This document shows positions 58,765 through 64,000 of a DNA stretch of 64,000 nt, piece after piece. Source of the stretch: Megamerina dolium. Taxonomy: Eukaryota > Arthropoda > Insecta > Diptera > Megamerinidae. The stretch covers positions 6,852,242 to 6,916,241 of the forward strand of contig OY978528.1 in NCBI GenBank assembly GCA_963854835.1. The letters run 5' to 3'. Made by a program: the position numbers and the translations under genes. Position 1 is the first letter of the stretch. The number at the start of each line of letters is the position of its first letter. A model generated the notes under the pieces. The model saw only the letters and a program-made list of their open reading frames with translations, did not search any database and was not told where the DNA came from.

Positions 58765-60900
58765 TTGTCATTTGTTTTTTAAATTCTATAAAAATAAGTC
58801 AAGCAACAGAATAACTAAGAATTTTATTGATATACGCTGTAAATAAAATCTCACACGTATGCATTGAAAGTGTGGAGTAAAAGCTCAGCAGGAGATCGTA
58901 TATTATATTGATATTGTTGGTTTTTTGTTATTGTTGTTGTTCTATCTTCATGACAGTTAATGCTCATGTTTGACGTTTATCAATTACAATTTGGGCTTTC
59001 ATTTACGTACTACTCCTTCCATGTGGTAAGGTTTTTGCTACAACAAATTTGAATTCATTCATTCAATCATATCCCATAATATGAGTTCATAGTGAGTGAC
59101 GATAATGACTGGCTGCTGCATATTTTATTGCCCATTTGGATTGTTCACTTTGACAGTTCAACACCTAAATGTCAATTATTTCAATTCAAATATATACTAT
59201 ATGCATGGATTTTTTTTTTTCTCATACAGCACACACTCACATATTATATATAGGGGCGTCGTTTATTTTCTAAGTCGTTTGGTTTTACGATTTTTTTCCG
59301 TTTGCACAAACGTTGTTGCATTAATGTTGATACAACTACTACTACGTTGCAATAAAATAATGATTTTGTATTTGTACGCATTGACATTTCATTGGTATTA
59401 TGGTGGCATTATTATTCGTATATTGCCTGTACGTATCATATATTATGACTATTAACGTATGCATATTTTTACTGTTCTCTTGCCATTTTCACAACGATTG
59501 ACTGTTGTTGTGTGAAGCAGCATTCTTTCGTCATAATATCCATTGTATTGCGCAAAAATATTATATGTATTATTATATGCTGCAATAAAGTAACAAAATT
59601 TTATTTGCAAACGTATGCATGCAATCGCATTAATATCACTTCCTTCCTTGTATAAGTGCTACTAGTATATTGTGAAAATAAATGAATGCAATGTGATACT
59701 GGTTGATTATATAAATTTACATTGTTTTACTTGATTATTGATTATTTGTAATGTAGGATTTTCATCAATTTTTTATTATTGTGATTGCATTGAAATATTT
59801 TTTCATACTTAAGTTTCCCAATTAGTTTTAAATGAAATACTTTAAAAATTCTAAAAGTATTATTGCATATCATTGCAAAAATATATGCTATATCCTAAAT
59901 ATAAAATATTACTGTATTTTGGTAAAAAATGTGAAAAGTTTCACATATCCTTGCATACCTCTGAATATCCTTTTTTTGCAAATTTCATTAAAATTCAACA
60001 AAAAATACAAATAAATAGAGAAAACCATTTTTTATATATTTTTCTGTGCTTTTTACCAAAAAGGACATTGCACGAATGCAATCACATTTATTGTTTGCAA
60101 CAATGTATTGCATTTATATTGTATACATGTATGGAAATGTAGATACACACAATGCCTATGAAACCACAAACTTCCCATATTCCCTACAAATGTATACAAA
60201 TATGTAAATTGATAATATGTATAGGCATACAATTCACCAGCATTCATGTATTCAACAGTTGTTGGAACAACAGGCACACTAATAACACATTTTTATATGT
60301 AAATATTTAACAAGATTTAACGATAAAGAGAGTTGTGACTGAAAATGCCACATGCAAATTTCAAATGTCTGTGTTTTTCTCACTTGTCCTCTCTGAACGA
60401 CTCTTTCACTGTACATTTTTAACTTTTTATTTAGCTAGCACGATAATATGCATATGATAACATACCATGACACAAGCATAATATATACACATACATGCAA
60501 TTCTATAGCTTTGCAATCATATCACATGGGAAGTGTATGAAAAAGTCGCAAAAATTGCATTGAAATGAAATCTTTTTGGTTTGTTTAATGTTAAAGCATT
60601 GTTTAATTTTGTTTTTTATTTTATTTTTATTTTGATTTTTTGCGATTACATCAGTGAATAAAATGTAATACACTTTCATTTCCGGAATGAAATATATATG
60701 TGTGCAATCAAGTAATACTCGTATTATTATGCTATAAGAAGAAAATTTGATAAAATAAATTATATCTACAGTTTATTAAATTGTTGATAATAAAGTTTTA
60801 TGATTATTTCAACACAGTTTTAAAGTTTGATTTTGTTAGCGAAACGCGTGATAGCGATTTGGAATTTTAATAACCAAGAAATATAAAATTATTGAAATAT
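58765..60900. other. AT-rich noncoding stretch
   Basis: No gene is seen. The 119-residue frame at 59096-59455 is rich in Phe, Tyr and Ile without a recognisable domain; I regard it as chance. Confidence 0.45.
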
Positions 60901-60908
60901 GCTCGAAA

Positions 60909-61827
60909 TAGAGCTATACGACAATGATTACGCTTGTAATCAAGTTACATATGAAGTATCAGTGCTTGTAATCATAATGAGGACATTGTAAGTTCAGATC
61001 TGGTTATCAAAAGTTACCCGTATTTATATATTAGATATTAGGAAACTGGTAGTATTCCTCTCATGTCATTATTAGCTGAAGTACAATCTCACTAAAATCC
61101 ACATGCTGAATGATGCAGAGTGTAGGCTCTGTCTATAAGAGGACGAAACCACAGAGCACTACTGTGTAACTGTAATACTCTTGTAATCAAATTACATATG
61201 AAGTATCAGTGCTTGTAATTATAATCAAAATATTTTAAGTGCAGACCTGTTTTTTTGTCATATGATTACAGTAATCTGCATTGTATTAATCATCATTGTA
61301 GTAATCTGCATTGTAGTAATCAACATTGTAATAATTACATATACATTACCATAACTTTTAATCATAATAAACAAATTTGAATACCATTACTATAATTGCA
61401 CTTAAAATATTTTTTCTGGAATACCATTACATTAATGGGATTACAAAATTTTGAAATTCAACTAATTTCTCATAATTATAATTACTAATTTTTATTAATA
61501 ATATTATTTGTAATAAATATCCATTAAAACTATAATGCTAATTTAACGATTTTTATGCTTTAGAATCACATAATAGTAATCGTGTTCAGGAATAGTTGGA
61601 GAATAATTACTTTTTCATATTTTGATTACAATTATTCTTATATTTTATTTGTGTAATTTTTGTAATTCAAATTAATTAAAATAAATAATGTAATGCTCTT
61701 TACAAAATATTTAAAACAATTACTGTAATAGAACTTAAAAAATAACAGTATCATTACATTATGTATCCGTAGGGAAATTTCTTCGATTACCTCAAAATGT
61801 AATCGTACTTCTATACGACCAGCTCTA
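60909..61827. mobile_element. GTAAT-rich element with TAGAGCT termini (MITE-like)
   Basis: The edges are imperfect inverted repeats: TAGAGCT then ATACGACAATGATTACG on the left (60909), and its inverse on the right (61800-61827: CGTACTTCTATACGACC, AGCTCTA). The interior from 61250 is packed with TGTAAT and ATTACA words in both orientations, giving strong self-complementarity. A 70 bp block is duplicated around a LINE fragment. No transposase. The family is not recognised. Confidence 0.5.
61070..61168 (+). mobile_element. LINE C-terminal fragment inside GTAAT-rich element
   Basis: One frame reads YNLTKIHMLNDAECRLCL, a stop, EDETTEHYCV. It matches the conserved RYHLxKM...CRLCxEExETxxHxxC segment, also seen in the LINE at 12.4 kb (FRYHLSKMDL, CRLCMEEVET). 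Only about 100 bp is present. Confidence 0.7.
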
Positions 61828-61829
61828 AT

Positions 61830-62249
61830 GTGAAATTACTTAACTTTAAGCGAACAGAATGATGAGGTTTCCTAATATTTTTTTCTACGACTTAAAAAGA
61901 GTACTCAATTCGATCGGTATTACGCATGCATCTTTTTGTGACCATAACTGCTTGAAAGTTTATCCGATTTTAATGATTCTTTTTGTGTCGGATACGATAT
62001 GTTTTACCTTCTAAAGTAAATTATGTTGAGGTGGGTTTTTAAAAAAGTTCCCCATATTTATAAAAACCCGATTTTTTTATTTGTAATTTTCTACTTTCGA
62101 GAGGTTTGACGCTTGGTCGAACCTCTTCACACTGCACTCACTTGGATCAAGCAAAGCAATGTCTCTCAGAGAAAGTTTTGCATTCGGAGTAACATCCAAG
62201 CCGCTATTAGAGTCCAGAAGTATTTTCTAGTGATTTTGCCATCCCAGAT
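61830..62249. other. Noncoding stretch
   Basis: No gene is seen. Some words (GAAAGTTTATCCGATTTTAATG) look like repeat interior sequence but no second copy was found in the window. Confidence 0.4.
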
Positions 62250-62560
62250 GTGGGTGCCGTAGCTCAGTGGTTAGCGCGTTGGTTTGCTGATCTGTAGGTC
62301 GCGAGTTCAATCCCGGCTGAAGCATAACAAAATTTAATATCGAAAAATTTAATATCGAAATTTAATATCGAAAAGATTCTTGCCGGCCTACCTGCCGGCA
62401 AGAATTGGCAATTTTTCCGGCCCAAAATGCTTCATAAAAGAGCTCTGTGACAAAACTAAGTTAAAGTGATGTCACAAGGGTTCTGCCGTTCGGAACCGGC
62501 TAATATAAGTAGGTCCCTTCTAATGCTGTCCAAATTTAACACTCACAACAGTATTGGAAG
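62250..62560 (+). mobile_element. tRNA-derived SINE, copy C
   Basis: The head GTGGGTGCCGTAGCTCAGTG and B-box GGTCGCGAGTTCAATCCCGG are the best preserved in the window (GGTTCRANTCC-like). The body follows to CAGTATTGGAAG, where it stops, so the last 60-80 bases with the CCTAA tail are missing. A short ATTTAATATCGAAA duplication is present near 62331-62365. Confidence 0.88.
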
Positions 62561-64000
62561 TCAAGTTAAGCAGAGCAACGCAACGAGGAGGATGGTCAAG
62601 GTTAAGGCAAAAATATTATGGGTCATTCACATTTAGATGATCTAGCCCCACAATTTGACACTGATATCGGTAGCCTATTTAGATTCTCAAGACCTAAAGC
62701 TAATTCGTGGAGTAGATAAGATGAGGAAAATATTCGCGTTTGGCCTCAGTGTGCCATTCCAATCGTAAGGTAGGCCACTTTATCCAAGCCCAACTAACAT
62801 GGCTTCGATGGGTCAGAAGATATGAAATGCTATGGGATGGACGTCGGTAAACGCCGTGTATGAAGTAACAAAGAAGTCATACAATTGACAAAGTGCAGTA
62901 CAATTTTGATCGAACATTGTGAAATGAAAAATGTGTACGAATGATGAAAGCGAGGACAGTTTGCCCTCTAGAAAGTTCATAATCGCTTGGACAATGGAAA
63001 AAATAGTCAAATCTGAGTATTAATAGGTATTTTTGGACAATATAGAACTGCAATAATTTGATCAAGATAAGAGGGCTGTATTTGGCAAACAAAAACAAAA
63101 ATTTTGCCTCATCAAACGGTTGACACATAACACTATCTTCAATAGAATAGAATGATGTGTTGTGAGAACTTCTGTGACCACTAAAAATATTTGGCAAACC
63201 TGATGTCACATTTACTCCCAAGGGAAAGTATTTAAAAACTTTTTAAATCTCTAAATATATCATCGAAATTTTCAAACGTCTGCCTTTAACAAGTTAATAT
63301 TACGATTAGTTGAATATTCAAAAAGAGTTAATGCATTTTAAATGCCCTTCAATTTAAAACTTATGATAATCATTTGGCTAATGTAAAGGACATTACTCAC
63401 TTTAACACTCAGGCTTTCCCTTTCTTTCTATAAAACTTTTATCTTTCATTTTGATATGCTTTTATTTCAAATGGTCATTTTTATTTGCATTTAATTAAAA
63501 CAGTATGCAAGCGTAAATATTCTATGCTCAAAACAAAAGAACACGTGTCAATGTGTCACATAGAATGCGCGATAAATCACACACACACACACCAAATAAA
63601 TAAAATGTAGCACTTGGAAAAACAACAACAATAATAACAACACCAACAAAAGTAATTTATCAATGTCAACATATTACTTGATTCGGTAGCAAGACATCAT
63701 CAATGAAAGGCTTAAATTTTGTTACGATTTTTTGGTTTCTTCTTGTTTAAAATGACAACAGAAAATTACCCTTAAATATCCTCAAAATCAAAAAAAACAA
63801 AAAAAACAACTCACATCCTTATAATATAAATATGCTTGTTTCTGTATGTACGCTTGACTGTTGTTTTAATCCTTTTCTTGTTTACATTGTGCCAAAGCAA
63901 CTTTTGCTTAATATTCAATTTAATTATAGTCATTGTTGTTGTTGTTGTTGTTCTTGTTGATATGCCTGATATATTGTATTGACATTGGTCATTGTACACG
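62561..64000. other. Noncoding stretch with possible LINE scrap
   Basis: At about 62785-62850 a frame reads QAQLTWLRWVRRYEMLWDGR, resembling the RLRWxGHVxRM...DGRR block of LINE ORF2 C-termini; the call is weak. The rest is AT-rich with (CA)n near 63578-63591 and a TTG run near 63934-63953. Confidence 0.4.

Noticed and set aside
59096..59455. 119-residue open frame that looks membrane-like
   Set aside because: Composition follows the AT-rich sequence; no family recognised and no gene-like signals.
1..64000. Sickle or grim gene in the same window
   Set aside because: No other ATG followed by an IAP-binding-type N-terminus in a suitable open frame was found; ATGGCA starts at 2.93, 36.2 and 46.86 kb close within a few codons.

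Overview
This is eukaryotic, AT-rich nuclear DNA of a higher fly (Diptera, Schizophora; probably a tephritid or calyptrate rather than Drosophila). The evidence is an intact ortholog of the Drosophila cell-death gene reaper, DINE-1/mini-me type elements with a (GTCY)n microsatellite, mariner elements and I/LOA- and Jockey-type LINE remnants.

The only convincing host protein-coding gene is a single-exon reaper-like gene on the + strand. Its TATA box is at 41787, a predicted initiator at 41820, the ORF at 42070-42330, and a candidate poly(A) signal at 42996. It encodes 86 residues, with an N-terminal AIAF IAP-binding motif and a GH3-like amphipathic helix. The 3' UTR carries an extensive match to the miR-2/miR-13 family. 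About 41 kb upstream and 21 kb downstream show no other supportable host gene. In Drosophila, reaper lies in the gene-poor hid-grim-reaper-sickle region, so most of this window is probably reaper regulatory landscape laden with transposon debris.

Layout. 0-9.9 kb: a tRNA-derived SINE, a transposase fossil, an I/LOA-type LINE fragment (3.65-4.99 kb), a 936 bp DINE-1-like element (5.84-6.78 kb) and a dispersed repeat (9.4-9.9 kb). 10-24.9 kb: a second I/LOA-type LINE on the minus strand, a 153 bp tandem repeat, a third LINE remnant, an internally deleted mariner (16.56-17.42 kb), duplicated blocks near 19-20 kb and a GC-rich insertion (22.1-22.6 kb). 25-32 kb: a 152 bp tandem array ending in a mini-me-type core, then a mariner split by a 1.9 kb DINE-1-like element. 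32-41 kb: SINE fragments, a transposase fossil, a Jockey fragment, a GA-rich tract and a full-length SINE with target-site duplications about 0.7 kb upstream of reaper. 41.8-43 kb: reaper. 43-64 kb: two mariner fossils, an old DINE-1-like copy, a degenerate AT-rich repeat with recurrent GGATATATG boxes, a GTAAT-rich element holding a LINE fragment, and another SINE.

All transposon genes seen here are truncated, frameshifted or deleted for catalytic parts; none looks active. Family calls rest on reading motifs by eye, with no database search.
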